A stretch of 14,706 nt of DNA from an uncultured Eubacteriales bacterium (GCA_900550065.1 URQR01000029.1:1-14706), one strand, 5' to 3'; shown: positions 1 to 6,736, numbered from the stretch's first letter. Notes: generated from the sequence alone by a model not told the origin. Numbers and translations: made by a program.

Positions 1-146
1 CACAGTGTCCGCGCGGCGAGCTGTGCGCTGTGGCGGAGGTTTACCAGAAAATTTACGAGGCAGTAAATAATGTTGTAAACAATATAACATTAGAAGATTT
101 GGTAAAAAAGCAAAAGGGACAGTGTGCGGATAATTATGTGATATAA
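1..146 (+). CDS. Rrf2-family transcriptional regulator, C-terminal fragment
   Basis: Only the last 47 residues are visible; the gene starts outside the window. The frame reads from base 3 and ends with TAA at 144-146. The visible peptide starts QCPRGELCAV and contains the ending NNITLEDLV. Rrf2 regulators (IscR, NsrR, CymR) typically have a C-terminal helix followed by an 'ITLADL'-like motif, which matches here. The two cysteines are spaced C-x5-C, the spacing of the first two iron-sulfur ligands in IscR and NsrR, so an Fe-S sensing role is possible. The rest of the ligand set and the DNA-binding winged helix are outside the window. The family is inferred from a short tail, so the call is moderate. 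A terminator follows directly. Confidence 0.6.
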   Translation, partial: QCPRGELCAVAEVYQKIYEAVNNVVNNITLEDLVKKQKGQCADNYVI

Positions 147-147
147 A

Positions 148-177
148 AAAAGCGTCTTGGACAGCCAAGGCACTTTT
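148..177. terminator. Bidirectional intrinsic terminator after the Rrf2 gene
   Basis: Arms 148-160 and 165-177 form a 13-bp stem with one mismatch and one wobble pair around an ACAG loop, starting two bases after the Rrf2 stop codon. On the plus strand it ends in four Ts. On the minus strand it is followed by seven Ts (complement of 145-151), so it may also end the leftward TM2-DUF2752 transcript. Confidence 0.7.
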
Positions 178-210
178 AAATATAACAATTATAACAAGAT
201 TTTATTGAGA

Positions 211-341
211 ACATTTACTCCGCAGGAGTAAATGTCACATGAATGGCGTTTCAGCCTCGCGAAGCGGGGGATATATACCCACCGCTTGCTCTACAAAACA
301 GAACCCGCCGCCTATAGAGGCGGGGACATCTTAGCGAGGTT
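211..341. repeat. Structured non-coding element (hairpin plus three-way junction)
   Basis: Four pairings can be drawn by eye. A perfect 11-bp hairpin (211-221 with 225-235, GCA loop) is followed by a closing stem, 253-260 with 334-341, which brackets two inner hairpins. These are 262-270 with 278-287 (nine pairs, one bulged A) and 308-313 with 318-323 (CCGCCT/AGGCGG, ATAG loop). The density of perfect pairing in about 130 bases is far beyond chance. No protein fits this stretch apart from the tail of the DUF2752 gene. It resembles the hairpin-rich ends or miniature derivatives of IS200/IS605-type elements, or a structured RNA, but no transposase is present and I cannot confirm the family. The functional strand is unknown. 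Confidence 0.55.
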
Positions 342-722
342 ATAAAACAAATTATATATCCAATGAATCAGCACGAGCAACACCAATACACACAGAACGG
401 TTTTCTTCTTTAGCATTTTCTCTATTTTCGCTGAAAAATTACAGCCCAGACCAATATCGGCAGCCAGACAAAAAGTGTAAATCATAATACCAAGCAATAA
501 CGGTATTCCCATTAGATTATACTGCATAGCGGAATAGAAATCAAAGCGAAGACAGGCCGAAAAAGATCGCGTCATCCCGCACCCGGCGCAATTAAAACCA
601 GTTAACCGCTTGCATACACAGATAGGTCCTGTAGTTACTGGCAATCCTTTATCAGCCAGTAAAAACACAAAAAAGCCTGCTGCTATTGTGAGCAGGCTTT
701 TGATTTGCCTCCTGCACCCCAT
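312..722 (-). CDS. DUF2752 small membrane protein
   Basis: A 136-residue protein with the DUF2752 signature LTGFNCAGCGMTR at residues 40-52 (Cys45, Cys48, Arg52) and an Asn at residue 69 in the usual following position. Hydrophobic segments lie at about 9-22, 70-90 and 108-126. The function of the family is not established. The start at 722 is chosen because its ATG overlaps the stop of the upstream TM2 gene as TAATG, the classic coupling arrangement; the open frame extends further upstream only through that gene. Residues 128-136 (NLAKMSPPL) and the TAG stop lie inside the structured element at 211-341, so the native C-terminus may have been replaced by an insertion. The TM2 partner gene points to a shared membrane role, which is inference only. 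Confidence 0.82.
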   Translation of the reverse strand: MGCRRQIKSLLTIAAGFFVFLLADKGLPVTTGPICVCKRLTGFNCAGCGMTRSFSACLRFDFYSAMQYNLMGIPLLLGIMIYTFCLAADIGLGCNFSAKIEKMLKKKTVLCVLVLLVLIHWIYNLFYNLAKMSPPL

Positions 723-1150
723 TATGTAAGCGGATAGCCATAACTGTCCCGAAATCCGCCGCTTAATATAGATATTAGATCTATAATGGTTCCTATCCAA
801 CAAATTCCACACGTAAATAAATGGAACACACCGCTTCCAACCTTTCCCACGTACATTCTGTGCAGGCCAGCAATCCCCAAAAATCCAACCAAACACAAAA
901 TAAGCGCGGTCACCTTACTTTTGGTCGGCCCGTGAGGACCCCCATAATTTAAATTTGCGTTTGCATTTGCGTTTGTAATATTGATCTGTGGCTGCCCCGG
1001 CCCCCGCTTTGCCTCGTCGAGCACATTGCCGAGGTCTTCTTTACAGTATAGCTTTCCCTTTACCTCTACCAAACATTCTCCGCAAAAAGGTTTTCCACAA
1101 TAGGAACATACGCCTTTTGCTTCCGTTTCCGGATGATTTGTACAATTCAT
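722..1150 (-). CDS. B-box zinc finger / TM2 domain membrane protein
   Basis: A 142-residue protein in three parts. Residues 3-40 form a small zinc finger with Cys3, His6, Cys15, Cys18, Cys23, Cys26 and Cys36, as in bacterial B-box-type fingers. Residues 56-76 are an Asn/Gly/Pro-rich linker containing the low-complexity run NANANANLN. Residues 77-131 are a TM2 domain with two membrane segments and the signature GIAGLHRMYVGK between them. The ribosome binding site AGAGGAG sits seven bases before the ATG. The zinc finger should be cytoplasmic, tethered to the membrane. Molecular function is unknown. Its stop overlaps the start of the DUF2752 gene, so the two are almost certainly made together. 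Confidence 0.85.
   Translation of the reverse strand: MNCTNHPETEAKGVCSYCGKPFCGECLVEVKGKLYCKEDLGNVLDEAKRGPGQPQINITNANANANLNYGGPHGPTKSKVTALILCLVGFLGIAGLHRMYVGKVGSGVFHLFTCGICWIGTIIDLISILSGGFRDSYGYPLT
954..977. repeat. Tandem hexamer repeat in the TM2 gene linker
   Basis: Four hexamers follow one another on the plus strand: TTTGCG, TTTGCA, TTTGCG, TTTGTA. They encode the alternating Asn-Ala linker between the zinc finger and the TM2 domain. The unit is a multiple of three, so gain or loss of a unit would change linker length without a frameshift. Confidence 0.7.
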
Positions 1151-1281
1151 TGTACCACTCCTCTTTTTATTTTATAATAATTTGGGATGTTATGAAGCAG
1201 ATTATAAAATACATACTACGTCAAGGATACGCCTCCGACTCTTTTTCACTATCATTTTACAAAATAAGATTCATTTTGTCA

Positions 1282-1313
1282 ATAGTAATAACTAAATATT
1301 TAGTTATTACTAT
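1282..1313. promoter_or_regulatory. 32-bp perfect palindrome upstream of the Xre gene
   Basis: The half-site ATAGTAATAACTAAAT (1282-1297) is followed at once by its exact reverse complement (1298-1313), then by C and six Ts. It lies between the divergent TM2 gene and the Xre regulator. No plus-strand gene precedes it, so a terminator role is hard to explain despite the T run. A dimeric operator, perhaps for the Xre protein itself, is the simplest reading, but this is inference. A perfect TATAAT lies just downstream at 1338-1343. Confidence 0.5.
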
Positions 1314-1337
1314 CTTTTTTAAGCGTGTTTTTGCCGA

Positions 1338-1343
1338 TATAAT
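1338..1343 (+). promoter_or_regulatory. Candidate -10 element of the Xre gene
   Basis: A consensus TATAAT, 17 bases before the chosen ATG. No good -35 hexamer is found 16-18 bases upstream (the region is a T run), and the implied leader is only about 11 bases, so the assignment is tentative. Activator dependence or a leaderless-like transcript could explain both points. Confidence 0.35.
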
Positions 1344-1360
1344 AACCACAGGTGATAACA

Positions 1361-1690
1361 ATGAGTATGGATTATAATTTGATTGGAAGCAGAATCAAGC
1401 AACGGCGCAGAGAAGCAATGCTGACGCAGGAAAACCTTGCCGAAAAACTCTCTGTTTCAGTCGGGTATGTCAGCCAGATTGAACGCGGCATAACAAAAGT
1501 AAATCTTGACACGCTTTCCACATTAGCCGATTTATTACACTGCAGCGTGGCGGACTTGATCTGTGATGCAAGTCCTGTTCAGAAAGAATTTTTGTATCCG
1601 GAAATGAACCGGCTTTTTCATGAGCTTACGTCAAACCAAAGGAAGCTCTTGTATGAAATCGCAAAACTGATACAGCAAAATAATATATAA
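1361..1690 (+). CDS. Xre-family HTH transcriptional regulator
   Basis: A 109-residue protein. Residues 7-66 form a Cro/C1-type five-helix DNA-binding domain; the recognition region reads LTQENLAEKLSVSVGYVSQI and is followed by the typical ERG turn and the 'LSTLADLLHCSVADLI' helix. The C-terminal 40 residues are a helical tail of unknown role, probably for dimerisation. The start at 1361 is chosen because AGGTGA (1350-1355) sits five bases upstream; a GTG at 1352 lies inside that ribosome binding site and is rejected. The gene stands alone, divergent from the TM2 operon and convergent with the germination operon. The perfect palindrome upstream may be its operator. The regulated genes cannot be told from sequence. 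Confidence 0.85.
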   Translation: MSMDYNLIGSRIKQRRREAMLTQENLAEKLSVSVGYVSQIERGITKVNLDTLSTLADLLHCSVADLICDASPVQKEFLYPEMNRLFHELTSNQRKLLYEIAKLIQQNNI

Positions 1691-1716
1691 AAAAAACGGC
1701 CAAAGGCCGTTTTTTT
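1690..1716. terminator. Bidirectional terminator between Xre gene and germination operon
   Basis: Arms 1690-1701 and 1705-1716 form a 12-bp perfect stem (A-run, CGGCC / GGCCG, T-run) with an AAA loop. It touches the stop codons of both convergent genes and would end transcripts from either side. Confidence 0.92.
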
Positions 1717-3155
1717 TATGATTTTTTCTGCCGGATAACTGCCTTTGTATGCAAGAATCCCGGCCGCTTTACGGATAGATATTTGTTTGTAAAAATACTC
1801 TTGAGTGCGTCTCGAAGTCGGAACGGCGCGTAAGGCGCAAAGTACGGCGTCTTGACAGACGTGTCCGAAATCAGTGTGAGCAGCAGTAAAAACAGGCCGC
1901 ACATCAGGCCGAACAGGCCGAAAATTCCCGTCAGTATAATAAGCGCAAATTTGAGCATACGAACCGCATTGGTGATATTATAATCCGGCGCAATGTAGGA
2001 CGTCATTAGCGAGAGCGCGACGATGACGAGGATAACCGGGCTGAAAATCCCAGCCTCAACCGCTGCCTGCCCAATCACGATACCGCCTACAATACCAATT
2101 GCGGAGCCGATATGCTGTGGAATCCGAGTCAGCGCCTCGCGCAGAATTTCGACCAAAAGCTCCATCAAGATTACCTCCGCCACGACGGAAAACGGTACGC
2201 CTGCGCGCCCAGAGGCCAATACCATAGAGTACATTGTCGGAAGCCCACCCGCGTGGAAGGCGACAAAGGCGATGTAAAACGAGGTAATAGTCGACGAGAT
2301 AAAAATAGACACGATACGCAACAGCTTAGAAAAAATTGCAAAGTACATGTTGTTGCATTCGTCGTCGCCCGACCACAAAAACTCAATCAGCAGCTTCGGC
2401 AAAATCAGCGCGATGCCGCTGCCGTCTAAAATCAGGACGATTTTTCCCTCCAGCATGGCGCTGCACGCCACGTCGGAACGCTGTTCAAGGCCTGCCTGCG
2501 GGAACAGGCCGAACTTTTTATCGTTTAAAAACCATTGCAGCTTCGCCGATTCCAATACGCCGTCAATGTCTATTTTACGAATCCGCTCCTGAATCGTTTT
2601 GACATATTCCTCATTTGCAATATCGCCGATATACGCCATAAGCAAAGACGTTTTTGTACGCCGCCCGATTTTGTATGTTTCCAGCTTCAGAGAAGGGTCT
2701 TGAATCCGGTATCGAATCAGAGATAGGTTTGCGTCGAGGTTTTCCGTGAACGAATCCTTCGCGCCCCAAATTGAATAGTTGAGCTCCGCCGACTCCGGCG
2801 ACTTTTTTTCCACCTTTTTAAGGTTGACGTTAATCGCCTGTGTATCGTTCGGAAACAGAATAAACGTCATACCGTTCAATACTTGCCCTAAGACCTCGTT
2901 CTCCGCCTCCGCTATCTTGCAGTCCTCTACCGCAACAACGCGCTCCATCGCATACTGCGCCGTAAGCGTACCACCCCGTTCCTGCCAGTATTTTTGAATC
3001 GGGCGGATTACGTTTTGCGTCAGCATCTCGACGTCGGTGAGCTGCTTTACATACAGGATATACACTTCCCCGTACTCGCTTTTCAGCATGCGTTTTACAA
3101 GATGATTCTCTTTTTCGAGCCGGTCGCATAATGTTTTTACATTGTCTATCGCCAT
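1716..3155 (-). CDS. Spore germination receptor A subunit (GerA family)
   Basis: A 479-residue GerAA/GerKA-type protein, normal length for the family. It forms the largest subunit of an inner-membrane nutrient germinant receptor in the spore. Residues 1-240 are the soluble N-terminal part, with the family motif WGAKDSFTENL at 130-140 followed by NLSLIRYRI. FPQ (218-220) and RSDV (227-230) precede the membrane half. Hydrophobic segments run from about 240 to 430, including the conserved VEAGIFSPVILVIVA. The tail is basic. The start at 3155 is chosen because GGAGGTGAG lies four bases upstream; the ATG at 3179 precedes that site and is rejected. Only four bases separate it from the C-subunit gene. 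It is last in a B-C-A operon, unlike the A-B-C order of Bacillus gerA. Confidence 0.92.
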   Translation of the reverse strand: MAIDNVKTLCDRLEKENHLVKRMLKSEYGEVYILYVKQLTDVEMLTQNVIRPIQKYWQERGGTLTAQYAMERVVAVEDCKIAEAENEVLGQVLNGMTFILFPNDTQAINVNLKKVEKKSPESAELNYSIWGAKDSFTENLDANLSLIRYRIQDPSLKLETYKIGRRTKTSLLMAYIGDIANEEYVKTIQERIRKIDIDGVLESAKLQWFLNDKKFGLFPQAGLEQRSDVACSAMLEGKIVLILDGSGIALILPKLLIEFLWSGDDECNNMYFAIFSKLLRIVSIFISSTITSFYIAFVAFHAGGLPTMYSMVLASGRAGVPFSVVAEVILMELLVEILREALTRIPQHIGSAIGIVGGIVIGQAAVEAGIFSPVILVIVALSLMTSYIAPDYNITNAVRMLKFALIILTGIFGLFGLMCGLFLLLLTLISDTSVKTPYFAPYAPFRLRDALKSIFTNKYLSVKRPGFLHTKAVIRQKKS

Positions 3156-3159
3156 TTTC

Positions 3160-4266
3160 TCACCTCCACAGTTCTTCATTGGTCAGGTCGTTTTCAAACG
3201 TGCCGGCCTGTACGCTGACCGAATACTGCATGTCTTTTATTTTCGCGCGCCAATCCGTATTGTAAAAAGCCGCCCGATGCTTCGTCTGGTAGAGCTTATA
3301 CAATCCTAAAAAGTCGCACCCATAGCTCTTTGCCAGCTCCAGAAGCTCCGATGCGCTCGCCTCAATCTGGTCCGTGACCTGCTTTATGACCGCTTCCGTT
3401 TCCTGTGCCGACACAGACGCGCTGCCGATATCCGCAACAGACAAATCGAATGTAAAGTGCGCGGCAACACTGAGCTGACCCTCCGTATTTTCCTCCACCC
3501 GCAGCTCCCGGTCCGTCATTTGCGCCTCAATCGTAACGGTGCGCCCGCCCGCGTCGGCATAATAACGCCCTTTTGCGTGCGGGCTTAAAAAGAAGCCGAG
3601 CGGCGCAATATGCTCCGCGTCGAGAAAAGCGGCTTTCCGTTCGCCGTCGAACACGCTGTAGCCGTCAATTTTCATGATGCCGTCCGTAATTGCAATATTT
3701 GGTACGGCAAAGCCCACCTGCCGCTCCGCCAGCGCGGCGAGCGCGTCTCCCAGCGTACAACGCACGGCAAGCCCCTCCGTTTCCAGCGTCCGCACAATAC
3801 TTTCCGCCGAAAAGCCGCCGGAAAAATCGTTAACTGCCTTATACTTCACAATTTCCTCCGGCATATTTTCCGACGTGAACACATCCACACTCATACGCTG
3901 CTCCGGTGTGCCACGAATGTAGCGCGTAAATTCACCGATGCCCTCCTCGGCATAAGAATTTCCGATAACAATGGCGCGCATACCGCCGTAGAACAACTTA
4001 TGGTCTGCACTGCGCTGAAGCGCCGACACAGCGTCGTGCAAATTTTCCCCTTCTGCACTTAGAAAGTTGACCGGCTCGGAGGCCATCGCGTCGGAAAAGC
4101 TGCGCACGTTTGCAACGCCGCCTCCGACCTGTACCTGTTCTCCCTGCCGGTAAACAAAGTGCGACGTAAGGATGTCCATATTTTCAATTTCCGTGTAACC
4201 GGCGCAGCCGTTTAACAAAAGCAAAAGGCAGACCGCCCCAATCATAAGCGCACTACTTTTTTTCAT
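3160..4266 (-). CDS. Spore germination receptor C subunit, lipoprotein (GerAC family)
   Basis: A 368-residue lipoprotein. MKKSSALMIG opens a signal peptide that ends in the lipobox LNGC, with Cys21 the lipidation site. GerC subunits sit on the outer face of the spore inner membrane and complete the receptor with the A and B subunits. The protein shows the family layout: a first domain around RSFSDAMA and the motif YGGMRAIVIG, then RGTPEQRMSVDVF, and a C-terminal helical domain including YGCDFLGLYK. The start at 4266 follows a GGGGGTGC site and gives a clean signal peptide; an ATG seven codons upstream would spoil the signal peptide. The first 14 bases overlap the end of the B-subunit gene, so translation is probably coupled. 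Confidence 0.88.
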   Translation of the reverse strand: MKKSSALMIGAVCLLLLLNGCAGYTEIENMDILTSHFVYRQGEQVQVGGGVANVRSFSDAMASEPVNFLSAEGENLHDAVSALQRSADHKLFYGGMRAIVIGNSYAEEGIGEFTRYIRGTPEQRMSVDVFTSENMPEEIVKYKAVNDFSGGFSAESIVRTLETEGLAVRCTLGDALAALAERQVGFAVPNIAITDGIMKIDGYSVFDGERKAAFLDAEHIAPLGFFLSPHAKGRYYADAGGRTVTIEAQMTDRELRVEENTEGQLSVAAHFTFDLSVADIGSASVSAQETEAVIKQVTDQIEASASELLELAKSYGCDFLGLYKLYQTKHRAAFYNTDWRAKIKDMQYSVSVQAGTFENDLTNEELWR

Positions 4267-5344
4267 GCCGGCGCACCCCCGATCCAATCAGTATAATAAG
4301 CGGAACGACGAACAGTGCCAAAAGCCCGAGCGTCAGGCAGACCGCATTGATTGCCGACAACGCGCCGCTAAAGTCCGCCGGAAGGGCGGCTATTACAAAC
4401 AGCAGGACGCACAAAACCGCGCCGCCAATCTTGCGCGCACGCGCATTCGTTTGTTTTTTAATAAACACAAACGGAATATAGCATACGCTGCAAACAGCCG
4501 ACAAGATAAGCAGCGTCCATGTAATTATAAATATGATATCCGCCCGCTGGATGAAGGACGAACGGGAAAGGTCGAACGTTTTCATCGCAAGCACCATTGC
4601 GTCCTTGTACAGCGCCGTCTGCGGTACGCCGAGCACAGCGATACAGGCCGCACACACAAGCGCGAGCAGCAGCGCAGCGCACACCACAGAGAGCAAAACT
4701 ACGAGCATGCTGCCCTTATTGCGCTTTCCCTGCGGAACGATAGCGAGTGTGCCGATACAAAAAAAGAAAGCAAACAGGCGGCCCGTCGCCTCCGCTATAC
4801 CTGACACAAGCACCTGCGGCTCTGCGAGCGGGAGCAGGTTATTCGTATCACTGGAAAACACCATCAGCAGCCGCACAGTTAAGACAGCCAGTACGCATAG
4901 CGTGCCGACAAAGCTTACTAACCGGATTAGGCTTGTAAAATCTTTTGAGATTGCATACGCGCAAATCAGCGTAATAAACGCCGCAATCAAGCGGTAATCC
5001 GTATGCGGCAGTATCCATGTTTCCACCACATGTGAAAAGTATGAAATCAAAAGGCCACCGAACACCAAATAAAACAGAGCGTATACCACGGACAGGACAT
5101 TGCCCGCGGTTCTGCCCACAGCCTTTGGCGCGTATTCCATCAGCGTATCGCCCGGGTAACGCTTTGCCAGCGCGCACAGCATAATTGCCGCGGGCAGAAT
5201 CAAAGCGGCGGCCAATAACACAGCAGTCCACGCGCCCGTAGAAAGGTAGCGTACAGCCGTATTGGCAACAGAAAAAATACCAAATCCGAGGATTGGCACA
5301 AGACAGATAAAAAATATCTGCCGGTTTTGTACAAATGCTTTCAT
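4253..5344 (-). CDS. Spore germination receptor B subunit (GerAB family permease)
   Basis: A 363-residue integral membrane protein of the GerAB family, part of the amino acid-polyamine-organocation transporter superfamily. About ten hydrophobic segments can be counted along its length. In the known receptors the B subunit binds the germinant; the germinant here cannot be predicted. Family-like stretches are the N-terminal 'ICLVPILGFGIF' and 'ERYPGDTLMEYA'-type region (here KRYPGDTLMEYAPK). The start at 5344 is chosen because GGAGG lies just upstream; the ATG at 5362 is upstream of that site. It is the first gene of the operon and overlaps the C-subunit gene by 14 bases. A sigma-G-like promoter precedes it. 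Confidence 0.88.
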   Translation of the reverse strand: MKAFVQNRQIFFICLVPILGFGIFSVANTAVRYLSTGAWTAVLLAAALILPAAIMLCALAKRYPGDTLMEYAPKAVGRTAGNVLSVVYALFYLVFGGLLISYFSHVVETWILPHTDYRLIAAFITLICAYAISKDFTSLIRLVSFVGTLCVLAVLTVRLLMVFSSDTNNLLPLAEPQVLVSGIAEATGRLFAFFFCIGTLAIVPQGKRNKGSMLVVLLSVVCAALLLALVCAACIAVLGVPQTALYKDAMVLAMKTFDLSRSSFIQRADIIFIITWTLLILSAVCSVCYIPFVFIKKQTNARARKIGGAVLCVLLFVIAALPADFSGALSAINAVCLTLGLLALFVVPLIILIGSGVRRHEKK

Positions 5345-5375
5345 AGCGCCTCCAACAGTCAAAAAGATATATGTC

Positions 5376-5405
5376 TATCATATCCGCAACTGTTAAAAAT
5401 ATTCA
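5376..5405 (-). promoter_or_regulatory. Sigma-G-like promoter of the germination operon
   Basis: On the minus strand, TGAATA (5400-5405) and TATGATA (5376-5382) are separated by 17 bases. Forespore sigma-G promoters in Bacillus have -35 sequences such as TGAATA or TGCATA and a -10 near CATAMTA, so the -35 matches and the -10 matches five of seven. The implied leader is about 25 bases and includes the ribosome binding site. Forespore expression is what is known for gerA-type operons. A sigma-A promoter is still possible. Confidence 0.55.
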
Positions 5406-5442
5406 ATCACATTGTCTTTGCAGTATAGCGCCATGATAAATA

Positions 5443-5484
5443 AAAAAAGACATGCACATACATTTGATGCGGCATGTCTTTTTT
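5443..5484. terminator. Terminator after mtnN
   Basis: Arms 5443-5455 and 5472-5484 pair perfectly over 13 bases (A-run GACATGC / GCATGTC T-run) around a 16-base loop. The position, 30 bases past the mtnN stop and before the germination promoter, separates the two leftward operons. Confidence 0.85.
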
Positions 5485-5513
5485 ATCTTCAATTTACTTG
5501 TATAATTCCTAAA

Positions 5514-6197
5514 TTATTTTTGCAGATACGCGCACAGCAGCCGGGCAGAATTCTCCGCCGCCATCGCGCAAAACGCGCCATAGTCCATGTGCGAGCTGCC
5601 GTCCGCCTTATCGGATATTGCGCGCACAATGGCAAAATCCACGCCGTTTAGATAGCACACCTGTCCGATGCTGCCGCCCTCCATTTCGCACGCGGATGCG
5701 CCGAATTGCCCGGCAAGATAGTCCTTTTTTTCTTTCGCGGCAATAAAGCTGTCCGTCGTCGCCACAATACCTTTCGCACAGTGCAGGCCAAGCGCCGTCC
5801 CCGCCTCAAGAAGGCCGCCGCTCACGGACGGACTGCACGGAATTTTAATAATATCTACTGTGGAAATAAAGCCCGGGGGGTCGCCGAGCGCCGTTGTATC
5901 CACGTCGCCCTGCACAACATAGTCCGCTACAACAACGTCGCCGATATCGAGCGTATTTGACAGCGAGCCCGCTACGCCGGTATTGATGACGCTTTCAGGC
6001 GCATAGTTTAAAATCATCGTCTGAGCGCACACCGCCGCATTGACCTTTCCCACGCCGCAGCGCGCCACAACTGCCGGTCTGCCGCACAAAAGTCCCTGCA
6101 CAAAGGAAATCCCGCTGACTGTTTTCGTCTGCGGCTCCTGCATCTGCGCTTTAAGGAGGTCGACCTCAATATCCATTGCTCCAATTATCCCAATCAT
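5514..6197 (-). CDS. mtnN: 5'-methylthioadenosine/S-adenosylhomocysteine nucleosidase
   Basis: A 227-residue cytoplasmic enzyme, normal family length, that splits adenine from S-adenosylhomocysteine, methylthioadenosine and 5'-deoxyadenosine. Visible family features are IGAMDIEVDLL with Glu11 (general acid/base position), GVGKVNAA (49-56), INTGVAGSL (71-79), ACEMEG with Glu171-Met172-Glu173 that binds the ribose, and RAISDKAD with catalytic Asp196. All key residues are present. The ATG follows a GGGGG-containing ribosome binding site. It lies 15 bases after luxS, so the two consecutive steps of S-adenosylhomocysteine recycling share one transcript: this enzyme makes S-ribosylhomocysteine and LuxS splits it. 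Confidence 0.95.
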   Translation of the reverse strand: MIGIIGAMDIEVDLLKAQMQEPQTKTVSGISFVQGLLCGRPAVVARCGVGKVNAAVCAQTMILNYAPESVINTGVAGSLSNTLDIGDVVVADYVVQGDVDTTALGDPPGFISTVDIIKIPCSPSVSGGLLEAGTALGLHCAKGIVATTDSFIAAKEKKDYLAGQFGASACEMEGGSIGQVCYLNGVDFAIVRAISDKADGSSHMDYGAFCAMAAENSARLLCAYLQK

Positions 6198-6212
6198 TGT
6201 TTTTCCCCCGTC

Positions 6213-6665
6213 TCAATATTGTAGGTTTTTCGCGTCTACGCCTTCTAATATCTTCAAGTAGCGCGCGCACTCGTCCTTTGCCTTTTGCAGGTCAAGCGTC
6301 CTGTAATTGCCGCACTCCACGCTGGACTTTCCGAACACTTCCCCCTCGTGCGCCAGTACGTCGCGGCACGCCGTTTTCAGTACATCGAGTACCTTCTCAT
6401 CGTCCGCATTGCGCACTAAAAGATAAAATCCTGTCTGGCACCCCATCGGGCCGAAATAGATGATATCATCCTTTAAATAGGAGTTACGAATATAAGTCGC
6501 GAACATATGCTCGCAGGTGTGCATCGTCGAATGGTCCATCAAATCGTCTGTGTTCGGCCTGCGCGTACGCAGGTCATACGTTGTGATATCGCCGTCGACG
6601 CGGGAAATATAAAGCCCCGGCAGCAGCGTTTCATGATTTACAGTAAAACTCGCGATTTTTTCCAT
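6213..6665 (-). CDS. luxS: S-ribosylhomocysteine lyase (AI-2 synthesis)
   Basis: A 150-residue cytoplasmic metalloenzyme that splits S-ribosylhomocysteine into homocysteine and 4,5-dihydroxypentane-2,3-dione, the precursor of autoinducer-2. The metal site is intact: His49 and His53 in HTCEH, and Cys118 in ECGNY. The catalytic residues Glu52 and Cys76 (GPMGCQTGFYL) are also present. The length is normal for LuxS. It is the first gene of a two-gene operon with mtnN. The ribosome binding site is weak: only GGGA about 12 bases before the ATG, which is unusual beside the strong sites of the other genes and may limit its translation. Whether AI-2 serves signalling here or is only a by-product cannot be told; no Lsr-type receptor is in the window. 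Confidence 0.95.
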   Translation of the reverse strand: MEKIASFTVNHETLLPGLYISRVDGDITTYDLRTRRPNTDDLMDHSTMHTCEHMFATYIRNSYLKDDIIYFGPMGCQTGFYLLVRNADDEKVLDVLKTACRDVLAHEGEVFGKSSVECGNYRTLDLQKAKDECARYLKILEGVDAKNLQY

Positions 6666-6707
6666 CTTAATTTTATCCCACGCTTTCTTTTCCTGTTTTT
6701 TTGTTTT

Positions 6708-6736
6708 ATTGTATCAAAAATTCGGCCCTGTGTCCA
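6708..6736 (-). promoter_or_regulatory. Promoter of luxS-mtnN
   Basis: On the minus strand TGGACA (6731-6736) and TACAAT (6708-6713) are 17 bases apart, each five of six to the sigma-A consensus. The implied leader is about 36 bases. Confidence 0.7.

Noticed and set aside
211..341. CRISPR array in the hairpin-rich region
   Set aside because: There is no repeated direct unit with regular spacers; the repeats are inverted and each occurs once.
723..896. Upstream extension of the first DUF2752 gene
   Set aside because: It only overlaps the TM2 gene in another frame; the TAATG junction and the family alignment support the start at 722.
1298..1320. Palindrome plus T-run as an ordinary terminator
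   Set aside because: No plus-strand gene lies upstream to terminate, so it is listed as a regulatory palindrome, with the terminator reading left open.
988..1377. Plus-strand open frame across the divergent intergenic region
   Set aside because: It is antisense to the TM2 gene, crosses the 32-bp palindrome and has AT-rich junk composition at its end.
4265..4804. Plus-strand open frame inside the gerB-type gene
   Set aside because: Its composition (Arg/Gln-rich) is that of an antisense shadow of a membrane protein gene, and it has no ribosome binding site.
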